From: JACKJP01 sp050249695
GTDB taxonomy: Bacteria > Pseudomonadota > Alphaproteobacteria > Rhizobiales > Tepidamorphaceae
Direction: 5' to 3'
NCBI GenBank assembly: GCA_050249695.1
Contig: JBFWQA010000006.1
Coordinates: 1-64,000, forward strand
DNA: 64,000 bases
Position numbers and translations under genes: made by a program
The notes under the pieces: generated by a model
Told to the model about the DNA's origin: nothing
The model's database searches: none
The model's input: only the letters and a program-made list of their open reading frames with translations
Shown: positions 1 through 7,988 of the stretch, one piece after another
How the letters are laid out: each line of letters starts with the position of its first letter
Position numbering within the stretch: the first letter of the stretch is position 1

Positions 1-124
1 CAATCTCGTCAAACGGGTTCATCGACATCTTCACATTCGAAAGATCAACACCCGATCCGTCCGGCTTCACCCGAACCTTCACGTTGTAGTCAATCACCCG
101 CTTCACAGGCACAAGTATCTTCAT
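1..124 (-). CDS. etfB: Electron transfer flavoprotein subunit beta, N-terminal part
   Basis: The first 41 codons are present and the gene runs off the left edge. The protein begins MKILVPVKRVIDYNVKVRV and continues to an MSMNPFDEI stretch, the characteristic opening of rhizobial EtfB. With EtfA it forms the soluble FAD/AMP heterodimer that passes electrons from acyl-CoA dehydrogenases to ETF-quinone oxidoreductase. The start ATG has a GAGG ribosome site about six bases upstream. It is the last visible member of a leftward series (twin-TM protein, adenosyltransferase, rhomboid). ETF is a plausible electron acceptor for the Mcd dehydrogenase encoded near 29 kb, which is an inference. Confidence 0.93.
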   Translation of the reverse strand, partial: MKILVPVKRVIDYNVKVRVKPDGSGVDLSNVKMSMNPFDEI

Positions 125-347
125 CTGCCTCAATATCCTCAGGATCTGCGTTGTCTCGGGTCTGGCCGGCCACGCCGAATGCCCGTGAGGAGCGAGAGCG
201 GCATGGTCGCAAATGCGCCGAACGAACCCTTCCAGAGCCACCCAAGGGAAGAGTTGTGCGATGCGAAAACGCGGGAAACTAGTCGCCGCCGCGCGCCCTT
301 GTCAACAATGAGGGAGCGTTCCGTTCCAGGGATGGCGGGGGCCGCGC

Positions 348-1043
348 TCAGGCAAGGCCGCGGTCGAAAAGCGGAACATCCCGCCGTTTCAGGAAGACGA
401 CGAGAACGGCGCCGGCGGCGAGACCGCCGATATGGGCCCACCAGGCGACCTCGTCATCGGGGGAGGCAATGATCACGGCGACGATCTGGCTGGCGATCCA
501 GAGCCCCAGTACCACCCAGGCCGGGAGGCGCAGCGGCAGGCGGCCGAGCGCGAGAACCCAGATGCGCACATGCGGGTGGAGCATGAGATAGGCCGACACG
601 ATGCCGGCGACGGCGCCGCTCGCGCCGACCAGCGGCATTTCGGAGGCGGGCATCATGAAGCCGTGCGCGAGACCCGCGACGATACCGCACAGGAGATAGA
701 AGACGAGAAAGCGCAGGTGACCGAGCGCGTCTTCGACATTGTCGCCGAAGACCCAGAGGAAAAGCATGTTGGAGATCAGATGCATCCAGCTCCCGTGCAG
801 GAACTGGTAGGTGACGAGCGTCACCACGGGCGAGGCGCCCTGAACCTCCGGCGGCAGCACACGCAATTCGTTATAGACGGCCGGGATCATCCCGTAGCCG
901 AAGGCTGTCGCCTGTGCCGCGTCGAAGACGATGCCCGACTGGAAGACGACGAATATGCAGACGTTGGCGGCGATCAGCGCTACGGTCACGTACTGAAACG
1001 GCAGGAAGCGCATCGCGTTGCCGTCGTTGATCGGAATGAACAT
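348..1043 (-). CDS. Rhomboid family intramembrane serine protease
   Basis: This 231-residue polytopic inner-membrane protein has the rhomboid catalytic signature. The nucleophile Ser142 sits in the GASGA motif, the base His204 in AHIGG, and the oxyanion pair H88 and N92 in HLISN. About six hydrophobic segments are visible, which matches the bacterial six-helix core. Rhomboids cleave substrates within or next to transmembrane helices; the substrate here cannot be inferred. The gene starts 24 bases after the adenosyltransferase stop and probably shares its transcript. The 223 bases between its stop and etfB hold no convincing gene. Confidence 0.9.
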   Translation of the reverse strand: MFIPINDGNAMRFLPFQYVTVALIAANVCIFVVFQSGIVFDAAQATAFGYGMIPAVYNELRVLPPEVQGASPVVTLVTYQFLHGSWMHLISNMLFLWVFGDNVEDALGHLRFLVFYLLCGIVAGLAHGFMMPASEMPLVGASGAVAGIVSAYLMLHPHVRIWVLALGRLPLRLPAWVVLGLWIASQIVAVIIASPDDEVAWWAHIGGLAAGAVLVVFLKRRDVPLFDRGLA

Positions 1044-1067
1044 GACCGCCCCCCGGAAGCCGACGAC

Positions 1068-1646
1068 CTAGCGGTTCTTGCCAGGCACCCACAAGACATC
1101 GCCGCTCCCGCGATGATTGACCCATCTTGCGGCGACAAAAAGGAAATCGGAAAGCCGGTTGACGTAGCGCAGCGCGGGTCCGCCCACCGTTTGGCCGGGC
1201 GTCGCGGCCAGTTCGCCCATCAGCCGCTCGGCGCGGCGCGCGACGGTGCGGGCGAGATGGAGCGCCGCAGAAGCCGGCTCGCCGCCGGGAAGGACAAACG
1301 ACCGCAGCGGTTCGAGAGCCGCGTTGAGGGTGTCGATCTCCTGCTCCAGCCGCGTCACCTGGGCGTCGACGATGCGAAGCGGTTCGTATTCGAGCTTTTC
1401 GCCCGTGTCGGGCGTCGCCAGATCGGCGCCAAGATCGAAAAGATCGTTCTGGACGCGCAGGAGCATCGCATCAAGTTCGCCAAGCGCGGCGGTGTGCAGG
1501 CGCGCCATGCCTATGCAGGCGTTGGCCTCGTCGACGGTGCCATAGGCGGCGACCCGGATATGATGCTTTGGAAGCCGGCCGCCGGCGGCGAGGCCCGTCG
1601 TGCCGTCGTCGCCGGTGCGGGTGTAAATCTTGTTCAGCTTGACCAC
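1068..1646 (-). CDS. Cob(I)yrinic acid a,c-diamide adenosyltransferase, PduO/MMAB type
   Basis: The 192-residue protein has the PduO-type N-terminal ATP-binding signature RTGDDGTTGL and the helical C-terminal motifs RRAERLMGEL and NRLSDFLFVAARW. These enzymes transfer the adenosyl group of ATP to cob(I)alamin, making adenosylcobalamin. That is the cofactor needed by ethylmalonyl-CoA mutase, encoded about 30 kb away in this window. Length and motif spacing match the family. The gene lies between the small twin-TM gene and the rhomboid gene on the same strand, with short gaps, so co-transcription is likely. Confidence 0.93.
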   Translation of the reverse strand: MVKLNKIYTRTGDDGTTGLAAGGRLPKHHIRVAAYGTVDEANACIGMARLHTAALGELDAMLLRVQNDLFDLGADLATPDTGEKLEYEPLRIVDAQVTRLEQEIDTLNAALEPLRSFVLPGGEPASAALHLARTVARRAERLMGELAATPGQTVGGPALRYVNRLSDFLFVAARWVNHRGSGDVLWVPGKNR

Positions 1647-1674
1647 GCCGCGCCTGCCCCCTGTTGCTCCCGGC

Positions 1675-1872
1675 CTAGCCGGCCGATTTGAGCCAGATGG
1701 CGGCCATGATCACGATGATTGCCAGCAATTGCAATCCGACGCGCCAGCGCATCAGCGACTGCGAGCGGTTGGGACTTGAGCCCCGCATCATGTTCCACAG
1801 CCCAAGCCCGAGCACGACGACAACGGCGCCGAGCGCGACCGGTACGGCGATGTCGGAAAGGGTTTCCAGCAT
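1675..1872 (-). CDS. Twin transmembrane helix small protein (HIG1-like)
   Basis: A 65-residue protein has two hydrophobic helices separated by a conserved polar loop containing NMMRGSSPNRSQSLMRWRVG. This arrangement is typical of the small twin-TM proteins found upstream of the cobalamin adenosyltransferase in rhizobia, which resemble the HIG1 domain. The ATG at 1872 was chosen because the conserved part begins MLETLSDIAVP. An in-frame upstream start would add 35 residues with no hydrophobic character. A GGAC/GAG element lies just upstream. Its molecular role is unknown. Confidence 0.83.
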   Translation of the reverse strand: MLETLSDIAVPVALGAVVVVLGLGLWNMMRGSSPNRSQSLMRWRVGLQLLAIIVIMAAIWLKSAG

Positions 1873-1982
1873 TTGAGGCTCAGTCCTTTCAACCGGAGAT
1901 GCCGGCACCGCGATCGCCGCTTCGATCCCCGCCTGCAGATACGCCATGCATGGCCGCGCCGCAACAGGCGCCGGCATCGCAT

Positions 1983-3533
1983 CTATTCGCTGGGAGGAAA
2001 GACGGCTTCGGGGACGCGGGCGGGAAAGCGCATCTCGAACCGCATGCCGCGGTCGCCCGACAGGGTGTAATCGCCGCCGACCTGGGTGACGAAACTGCGC
2101 ACCAGACGCAGACCGAGGGCGCCGCGATCTCCCTCGGCGGCGAAGCCGGATCCGTTGTCGGCGATGACAAGTTCGAGCATGTCGCCGTCGCCTTCGCGCA
2201 ACGACATGAAGATGGTGCCGGGGCCGCCGGAAAAGGCGTGCTTGATGGAATTGGAGACGAGTTCGCTGACGATCAGCCCGACGACCATCGCCCGCTCGGC
2301 CGACACCATGACGGGCGTCAGTTCCAGTTCGAACCTGGTGTCGGTCCCGAAGGATTCCCGAACGCTTTCGGCGATATTGGCCAGATAATCTCCGAGCTTG
2401 ACGTCGCCGAAACGGTCGGCCTTGTAGATCTGCTCGTGAACGGTCGCCATCGCGGCGATGCGACGTGTCAGGTCACGCTTGGAATCGGCCGGCAACGGAT
2501 GCAGGCGGACCAGCGAGGCGATGGTCTGCAGGTTGTTTTTCACCCGGTGGTGCACCTCGCGCAGGAGCAGCCGGTTCTGTGCGATCGTATCCTCAAGTTC
2601 CGTCCGGCGGCGGTCGTCCTGCGAAAGAAGCTTCATGACCCACCAGGAGAGCAGAAGCAGGGCCAGAAGCGCTGGCACCGCGCCCGCAGCAAGCCGGATC
2701 ATGCGTTTCCTGAACGGGCCGAAAGCATAATCGGATGTCACGGCGGTCGCCACGATGATGGGCGCGTTCTCCACCTTCTGGAACCCGACGATGCGCGCGC
2801 GGCCGTCCACCACGGATGTCGTAAGATAACTGCCGCTGCTTTCCCCGGGCCGGTAGCGGCGAAAGAGCTCGCTGCCGGAAGTGTCCACCGATTCCCCGAT
2901 CGAGGGCTGCCGGGCGACGATCCAGCCATCGTCCCTTACGATACTGAGGGCGGCCTCCTCGCCGAGATCGAGGCTGGCCCAGATTTCTCCGACCGTCTCG
3001 GCGGGGATCACGATGACGGCGGCGCCGGCGAACGCTTCCTCACGGACCAGCCGCTGACCGATGACGAAGCTCTGCTTGCCCGTCACACGATCGATGAGCA
3101 ATTTGGAGACGACGAAGGATTCTCCAGCCTCCATCCGCTGAAAATATTCGCGGTCCGCGATCTGCAGTTCGCCGCGCGCCGGCGCGGTACTGAGGAGTTC
3201 CCGGCCGCGCGCGTCGAATACGCGTGCGTCGGCGTTTCGGGGCAGGCCGCCGATCGCCTGGTTAATGTCGCCGAGGCCGGCGGGGCTCATCAATTCGGGA
3301 CGGAAGCCAAGGGTATCGTCGATGCGCCGGAGCGCCTGGCGGCTCGCTTCCACGAGCCAGCGGATATTGGCCGCAACAACTTGCGCGGAGTCGCGCGCCT
3401 GTCCCTGCGCGCGCATCGTCGCGTCGCGATAGCCCTGCCAGACCGAATAACCGCCGAGAGCTGCGATAAATCCGAATAGCGCTACGGCCAGTATCAGCAC
3501 CGCCAGCGGCGAGTTCACTCCCAAACGCTTCAC
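1983..3533 (-). CDS. Membrane sensor histidine kinase, HisKA_2/HWE type
   Basis: The 516-residue protein has an N-terminal membrane helix (residues about 8-30), a periplasmic Cache/PDC-like sensor region of about 240 residues and a second membrane helix near residue 280. A cytoplasmic kinase follows. The phospho-acceptor motif EVHHRVKNNLQTI near residue 325 is the HisKA_2 signature. The ATPase N box has SELVSNSIKHAF and the G1 box IADNGSG. Kinases of this class often feed the PhyR-NepR-EcfG general stress pathway. A consensus EcfG-type promoter (3576-3600) lies about 40 bases upstream, which suggests feedback into that response. The stimulus is unknown. Confidence 0.9.
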   Translation of the reverse strand: MKRLGVNSPLAVLILAVALFGFIAALGGYSVWQGYRDATMRAQGQARDSAQVVAANIRWLVEASRQALRRIDDTLGFRPELMSPAGLGDINQAIGGLPRNADARVFDARGRELLSTAPARGELQIADREYFQRMEAGESFVVSKLLIDRVTGKQSFVIGQRLVREEAFAGAAVIVIPAETVGEIWASLDLGEEAALSIVRDDGWIVARQPSIGESVDTSGSELFRRYRPGESSGSYLTTSVVDGRARIVGFQKVENAPIIVATAVTSDYAFGPFRKRMIRLAAGAVPALLALLLLSWWVMKLLSQDDRRRTELEDTIAQNRLLLREVHHRVKNNLQTIASLVRLHPLPADSKRDLTRRIAAMATVHEQIYKADRFGDVKLGDYLANIAESVRESFGTDTRFELELTPVMVSAERAMVVGLIVSELVSNSIKHAFSGGPGTIFMSLREGDGDMLELVIADNGSGFAAEGDRGALGLRLVRSFVTQVGGDYTLSGDRGMRFEMRFPARVPEAVFPPSE

Positions 3534-3575
3534 TGGCGCCCACCCTAGAGACCGTAACTTGCCCGAATGGCATCT

Positions 3576-3600
3576 AACGCATCATTCGAACCATGGTTCC
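3576..3600 (-). promoter_or_regulatory. EcfG-type promoter for the HisKA_2 kinase
   Basis: On the minus strand the sequence is GGAAC, 16 bases, CGTT, an exact match to the alphaproteobacterial general stress sigma consensus. The expected transcription start near 3568 leaves a short leader before the kinase start at 3533. Confidence 0.65.
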
Positions 3601-3653
3601 CGGAATGACGAAGAAATGAGATAATTTTTTTCGTGTTTTCCGAAACGGGCGGT

Positions 3654-4496
3654 TCAGTTTCCCTCATTGGACAGCCGGGACAGAATCCGGTCCATCAGCG
3701 AGCCGGGAATGAAGCGTCTCAGCCATGAAAACAGACGCGCCGGCACCGTCACCGGATAGCGCGCCCTGGGCCGGCGACTTTCCACCGCGTGCACGAGTTT
3801 GGCGACCACGGCTTCAGGCTCGAGTTTGAAACGGCCCGCGCCACCGGCCTCCATCCTGGCCAGACGCTTGCGATAGAGGGCCCGGTGGGGCGAGGCGTCG
3901 TGATCGATGTTGTCGCGGAAATGCCGCAGCGCCGTTTCAACGAAGCGCGATCGGATGGGGCCGGGCTCGATCAGGCAGACATGAATGCCTGCGGGGGCGA
4001 GTTCCATGCGCAGAACGTCGCAATAGCCCTCCAGTGCGAACTTGCTGCTGACATATGGGCCGCGGAACTTCATGGCGATGAGGCCGAGCACAGAAGAGCA
4101 ATGGACGATGCGGCCGTGTCCCTGAGCCCGCATCGCCGGAATGACGGCGCGCGTGAGCGCGTGCCAGCCGATGAAATTGGCTTCCATCTGATGACGCAGC
4201 AGATCGGCGGGAATGTCTTCAAGCGCACCCGGCTGGGCATAGGCGCCGTTATTGAACAACGCGTCCAGCGTACCGCCGGTGCGCCGCAGCACTTCGCGCG
4301 CGCAGGCTTCTATCGAATCCGCTTCGGTGTAATCGAGATAGAGTGGCTCGATCCCCGCCGCCTGCAGCATATCCAGATCAGCCGTCCGGCGTGCGGTGGC
4401 GAAAACCCGCCAGCCCCGCTGCTTCAGCGCATGGGAGGCCGCAAGGCCGATGCCGGAGGAGGCCCCGGTCACAAGGATGGTTCTCTTCGCGGTCAA
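3654..4496 (-). CDS. SDR family NAD(P)-dependent oxidoreductase
   Basis: This is a classical short-chain dehydrogenase/reductase of about 280 residues. The Rossmann cofactor loop TGASSGIG is at the N-terminus, an NNGAYAQPG segment fills the NNAG position, and the catalytic YVSSK motif is near the middle. The C-terminal part resembles SDRs acting on lipids or steroids, but the substrate cannot be assigned. The start was placed at TTG 4496 because the family normally begins a few residues before ILVTGASSGIG. An upstream TTG at 4577 is also open but adds a 27-residue Arg-rich stretch without family character. Confidence 0.82.
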   Translation of the reverse strand: MTAKRTILVTGASSGIGLAASHALKQRGWRVFATARRTADLDMLQAAGIEPLYLDYTEADSIEACAREVLRRTGGTLDALFNNGAYAQPGALEDIPADLLRHQMEANFIGWHALTRAVIPAMRAQGHGRIVHCSSVLGLIAMKFRGPYVSSKFALEGYCDVLRMELAPAGIHVCLIEPGPIRSRFVETALRHFRDNIDHDASPHRALYRKRLARMEAGGAGRFKLEPEAVVAKLVHAVESRRPRARYPVTVPARLFSWLRRFIPGSLMDRILSRLSNEGN

Positions 4497-4522
4497 ACTG
4501 TATGGCCCCCGATATGCGCGCC

Positions 4523-4548
4523 GGAACTTCCCGCGCGCTGCGCACGTT
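4523..4548 (+). promoter_or_regulatory. EcfG-type promoter for the membrane protein at 4606
   Basis: GGAAC, 17 bases, CGTT on the plus strand matches the EcfG consensus exactly. The predicted transcription start lies about 50 bases before the ATG at 4606. The element overlaps the divergent region in front of the SDR gene. Confidence 0.6.
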
Positions 4549-4605
4549 TCATCCGATGGGGATCGCCCGCCCCGCAAAAGTTTAAATAAACAGAAAGCGG
4601 TGGCA

Positions 4606-5088
4606 ATGCGACAGATCTACGAGAAGCTGGCCCAGCTCTACTTCTTCTCGGCGACGATCGTCCTGATGATCCTGTCCTTCCTGCTTTTTGTCCTGGCCAT
4701 TTGGGAGGTGGTCGCAAACGTCATAGACGGCAGTCCGGTGGAGGCCGTGCTCAGCAGCATCAGTCTCCTCGTCATCGGTTTCGCCGTCGTGGAAACGGCC
4801 AAGTTCATCGCCGAAGAAGAACTTTTGAGAAAGCGCGAGTTGCGCTCTTCGACGGAGTCCCGCCGCTCGCTCACCAAATTCGTGACCATCATCGTCATCG
4901 CCGCAAGCCTTGAGGCGCTGGTCATGGTGTTTCAGGCCACCCGGCAGGGACTGCACCTCGTCCTCTACCCCGCGGGCCTGCTGATTGCCGCGATGTTCGC
5001 GCTCCTGTGTCTTGGCGCCTATCAATGGACGTCCAGCCGCATCCAATCCAATCCCGCCGAAGAACCCGTGCGCGAAGAATCCTCGTAG
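4606..5088 (+). CDS. Four-helix membrane protein of unknown function
   Basis: The 160-residue protein has four clear hydrophobic helices (about residues 8-35, 45-65, 88-110 and 120-145). Helices two and three are separated by a charged cytoplasmic-type loop containing FIAEEELLRKRELRSS. It has an acidic tail. I do not recognise the family securely; it resembles small conserved membrane proteins of proteobacteria with no assigned role. The ATG at 4606 starts the conserved region; upstream codons in the same frame are antisense to the neighbouring SDR gene. The promoter signal at 4523-4548 suggests expression as part of the general stress response. Confidence 0.75.
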   Translation: MRQIYEKLAQLYFFSATIVLMILSFLLFVLAIWEVVANVIDGSPVEAVLSSISLLVIGFAVVETAKFIAEEELLRKRELRSSTESRRSLTKFVTIIVIAASLEALVMVFQATRQGLHLVLYPAGLLIAAMFALLCLGAYQWTSSRIQSNPAEEPVREESS

Positions 5089-5092
5089 AAAA

Positions 5093-5452
5093 TCATCTTG
5101 CCGCCACGCAAGCGGACAGGAAGAACGCGGTCGCGCCCGCCCAAGCCACCGCGACGACCCCCAGGGTCGCCAGGAGCCGCGCCAGCGAGTCGTATTGAGG
5201 CCTGTCCGCGGTCGTGGGGGGCAGGCCGCACGCGCTTGCCCAGAAGTGCGGTCGAAGGAGGAACGCGCCGAGCGCAAGCAGCGCCGCCGCCGTGACGGCC
5301 AGAACGTACGGACCCGCGATTTCCCGCATCTGCAATGGGGTACACAGGAGAGTGTGCCCTCCGTAGATCAGCGTGAGATGGATCGCCCATATGATCGGGC
5401 CGGCGTTGATGAACGCCAGCGTCCCGACCGCAGATGGCTTCGTGTCCGGCAT
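5093..5452 (-). CDS. Small membrane protein of the cytochrome oxidase operon
   Basis: A 119-residue protein has three to four hydrophobic helices. It begins one base after the stop of the fused oxidase subunit gene and is the last gene of the leftward oxidase operon. The small size, the position after subunit III and the hydrophobic profile fit an accessory or assembly subunit of the terminal oxidase. No motif proves this. The name is therefore contextual. Confidence 0.7.
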   Translation of the reverse strand: MPDTKPSAVGTLAFINAGPIIWAIHLTLIYGGHTLLCTPLQMREIAGPYVLAVTAAALLALGAFLLRPHFWASACGLPPTTADRPQYDSLARLLATLGVVAVAWAGATAFFLSACVAAR

Positions 5453-5453
5453 T

Positions 5454-7988
5454 TCAGTTCACCATCGGGGGGAAGCCGTGGACCAGCAGGAGGCTGAAAA
5501 GGAACTGGCCGGCGGTGTAGTAGTGGAGCAGCGCCATGTTGTCGAAGCTCACCCTCCTGTCGCGATCCAGGCGACCGGCGACGTGGCGGGCGGCGGCGAA
5601 ACCGGCGAGAATAAAAACGGCCAAGACAAGCTGGCCATTCACGACGCCGGCCATATAGACCATGGCGGAATAGGCGTTCTCGGCGGGGCGAAGACCGCTC
5701 TGCCAATGCCCGTACAATTCCAGCCCGATCGCGGCGACGAGGCACAGGGAGCCGACCACCGTCAGGACAGGCGCGGAAGCGTTCCGCCGGCCGGGCGCAG
5801 GCAGGCTGCGGCCGGCGATCCTGACCGCGGCGAGACCTGCCACGGTGAGCGCGGCGCCGGCCAGCGGCCAGGCAATGTCGGGCGGCCCGGCGGCGGCCGG
5901 CGGCCAAACGCCGGGCGACACCGTCCAGAGGTAAAGATAGGAGAATACGTAGGCTATGAAGAGCGATGCCGCGACGATCATCAGCACAACCATTGCCCAC
6001 CAGGAGTGGGAGGTTGGGCCGCTCATGTAAGTAGGCACCTTGAGCCCGGCGCCGATGTCGATACGACCCTTGCCGGGTCCCGGATCGAGGCTCCAGCACC
6101 ACACGAGGCATGCGGCGATCGCGACGGCGCCGCAGATCAGTGCCGGCCAGACCGCCTTTACGGTCAGCAGCAGGAAGAAGGCGGCGGTGAAGACGGCCGC
6201 GATCACCTGCGTCCAGCTTGGGCCAGGCATGCGGATGACATATTCGGGCCGCGCGTCGATCGGCGAGGTGACGAGGGTTTCGCGGCCGCCGGTCGGTGCG
6301 TTGGGCAGGAAATGATGGCCGTGCCGCACCTCCTCAGGCAGGCCGGGCTGGTCCCACAAGGGCTCACGGCTGGTCACGAGCGGGATGGAGCGCGCCGAAT
6401 AGACGTCGTTGGGCAGCCATTCGAGCGTGCCGGCGCCCCAAGGATTGTCCGGACCGCCTTCGCCGGTACGGAAATTCCGGATGAGGTCGATAAGGAAGAT
6501 CAGGACGCCGGCGGCCAGGATGTAGGCTCCGACCGTGGAAATCATGTTGAGCGTGTTCCATCCCAGATCGTCGGGATAGGTCCACACCCTGCGCGGCATG
6601 CCCCGCAGTCCGGTGATATGCATCGGGAAGAAGGAAACGTTGAAACCGATGAACATCAGCCAGAAGACCCACCGGCCGAGCCTTTCGGACAGCGGGCGGC
6701 GGCTGACCATCGGCGCCCAGTAGTAGAATGTCGCGAACAGCGGGAACACCATGCCGCCGATCAGGACGTAGTGGAAATGCGCGACCACGAAATAGGTGTC
6801 GTGGACCTGGAAATCGACAGGGACGAGCGCCACCATCACGCCCGTCAGCCCGCCGACCGTGAAGATGAAGAGAAAGCCGAGTATGAAAAGCGAGGGCGTG
6901 GTGATCCGGAATCGGCCACGGCTGGCCGCGATCGTTGCGATCCACGAAAACATCTGAATGCCCGATGGGACGGCGACCGCCATGCTGGCGGCGGAGAAGA
7001 AGCCCAGACTGAGGGCAGGAATCCCGGTCGTGAACATGTGGTGGACCCACAGGCCGAAGCTGAAGAAACCGGTGCCGATCAGGGCCACCACGATCAGCCG
7101 GTGCCCGATCAGCGGCCGGCGCGCCATCGTCGACACGATCATGGAAACGAGGCCGGCGGCCGGAAGAAAGATGATGTAGACCTCCGGATGGCCGAAAAAC
7201 CAGAACAGATGCTGCCAAAGAAGCGGGTCGCCGCCCTTGTCGGCGGTGAAGAAGGGCCAGCCGAAGGTCCTTTCGATCTCCAGCAGCATGGTGCCGAGGA
7301 TCACCGCGGGAAAGGCGACCATGATCATCGCCGCGAAGATCAGCATGGCCCAGGCGAAGATGGGCATCTTCGCCAGCGTCATGCCGGGCGGCCGGGTCCT
7401 CAGCGTGCCGACAATGATCTCGATGGCGCCGGCGATCGCCGAAATCTCGATGAAGCCGATCCCGAGCAGCCAGAAATCGGCATTGTCCCCCGGTGAGAAC
7501 TCGCTCAGCGTCAACGGGGTATACATGAACCAGCCGCCCTTGGGGGCGAGGTCGTAGAAGACCGTGGAGAAGAAGACCAGACCGCCCACCACATAGGCCC
7601 AGATGGCAAAGGCGCTGAGCCGGGGGAAGGGCAGGTCGCGTGCCGCCAGCATCTGCGGCAGCAGCATCACGCCGAGCGCTTCGACCGCCGGCACGGCGAA
7701 CAGGAACATCATCGTCGTGCCGTGGACGGTGAATATCTGATTGTAGAAATCCTGGCTGACGAGATCGTTGCCCGGCACGGCGAGTTGCGTGCGCATGATC
7801 AGGGCGAGCACACCGGCAAGCAGGAAGAAGAGGAAGGCGGTGCCTATATAGAGGATGCCGATGACGGAATTGTTGACCGCGGTGACGAGGCTAAAACCGC
7901 GCGGCATCGCCCAGATGCGCTCCAGTTCGCGAACTTCGCCCTCCGGCCGCTCGCCGGGGTTGGGCAACTCGTATTGCCGCGGGCGCAT
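5454..7988 (-). CDS. Cytochrome c oxidase, fused subunits I and III (caa3 type)
   Basis: The 844-residue protein fuses the catalytic heme-copper subunit I (about residues 30-550) to a subunit III-like helical domain (about 600-844). Redox ligands are present: H89 (heme a), H267 with cross-link Tyr271 in GHPEVY, H316-H317 for CuB, and H404/H406 in AHFHY. Glu269 of the D-pathway is retained. The K-pathway lysine is replaced: the helix reads AVPSGIQMFSW with Gln345 where A-type oxidases have Lys. The protein reduces oxygen to water and pumps protons in the inner membrane. Its start overlaps the upstream exchanger stop by one base. Confidence 0.95.
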   Translation of the reverse strand: MRPRQYELPNPGERPEGEVRELERIWAMPRGFSLVTAVNNSVIGILYIGTAFLFFLLAGVLALIMRTQLAVPGNDLVSQDFYNQIFTVHGTTMMFLFAVPAVEALGVMLLPQMLAARDLPFPRLSAFAIWAYVVGGLVFFSTVFYDLAPKGGWFMYTPLTLSEFSPGDNADFWLLGIGFIEISAIAGAIEIIVGTLRTRPPGMTLAKMPIFAWAMLIFAAMIMVAFPAVILGTMLLEIERTFGWPFFTADKGGDPLLWQHLFWFFGHPEVYIIFLPAAGLVSMIVSTMARRPLIGHRLIVVALIGTGFFSFGLWVHHMFTTGIPALSLGFFSAASMAVAVPSGIQMFSWIATIAASRGRFRITTPSLFILGFLFIFTVGGLTGVMVALVPVDFQVHDTYFVVAHFHYVLIGGMVFPLFATFYYWAPMVSRRPLSERLGRWVFWLMFIGFNVSFFPMHITGLRGMPRRVWTYPDDLGWNTLNMISTVGAYILAAGVLIFLIDLIRNFRTGEGGPDNPWGAGTLEWLPNDVYSARSIPLVTSREPLWDQPGLPEEVRHGHHFLPNAPTGGRETLVTSPIDARPEYVIRMPGPSWTQVIAAVFTAAFFLLLTVKAVWPALICGAVAIAACLVWCWSLDPGPGKGRIDIGAGLKVPTYMSGPTSHSWWAMVVLMIVAASLFIAYVFSYLYLWTVSPGVWPPAAAGPPDIAWPLAGAALTVAGLAAVRIAGRSLPAPGRRNASAPVLTVVGSLCLVAAIGLELYGHWQSGLRPAENAYSAMVYMAGVVNGQLVLAVFILAGFAAARHVAGRLDRDRRVSFDNMALLHYYTAGQFLFSLLLVHGFPPMVN

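Noticed and set aside
321..347. GGAACGGAACG on the minus strand near 330 as an EcfG promoter for etfB
   Set aside because: No GTT -10 at 16-17 bases fits well, and it is about 200 bases from the etfB start.
1719..3479. A 586-codon plus-strand frame opposite the HisKA_2 kinase
   Set aside because: Same type of shadow. The kinase on the other strand has intact H, N and G boxes and a promoter.
5373..7496. A 707-codon plus-strand frame opposite the oxidase subunit I/III gene
   Set aside because: The composition is polar and repetitive with no domain. The opposite strand encodes a heme-copper oxidase with all ligands.
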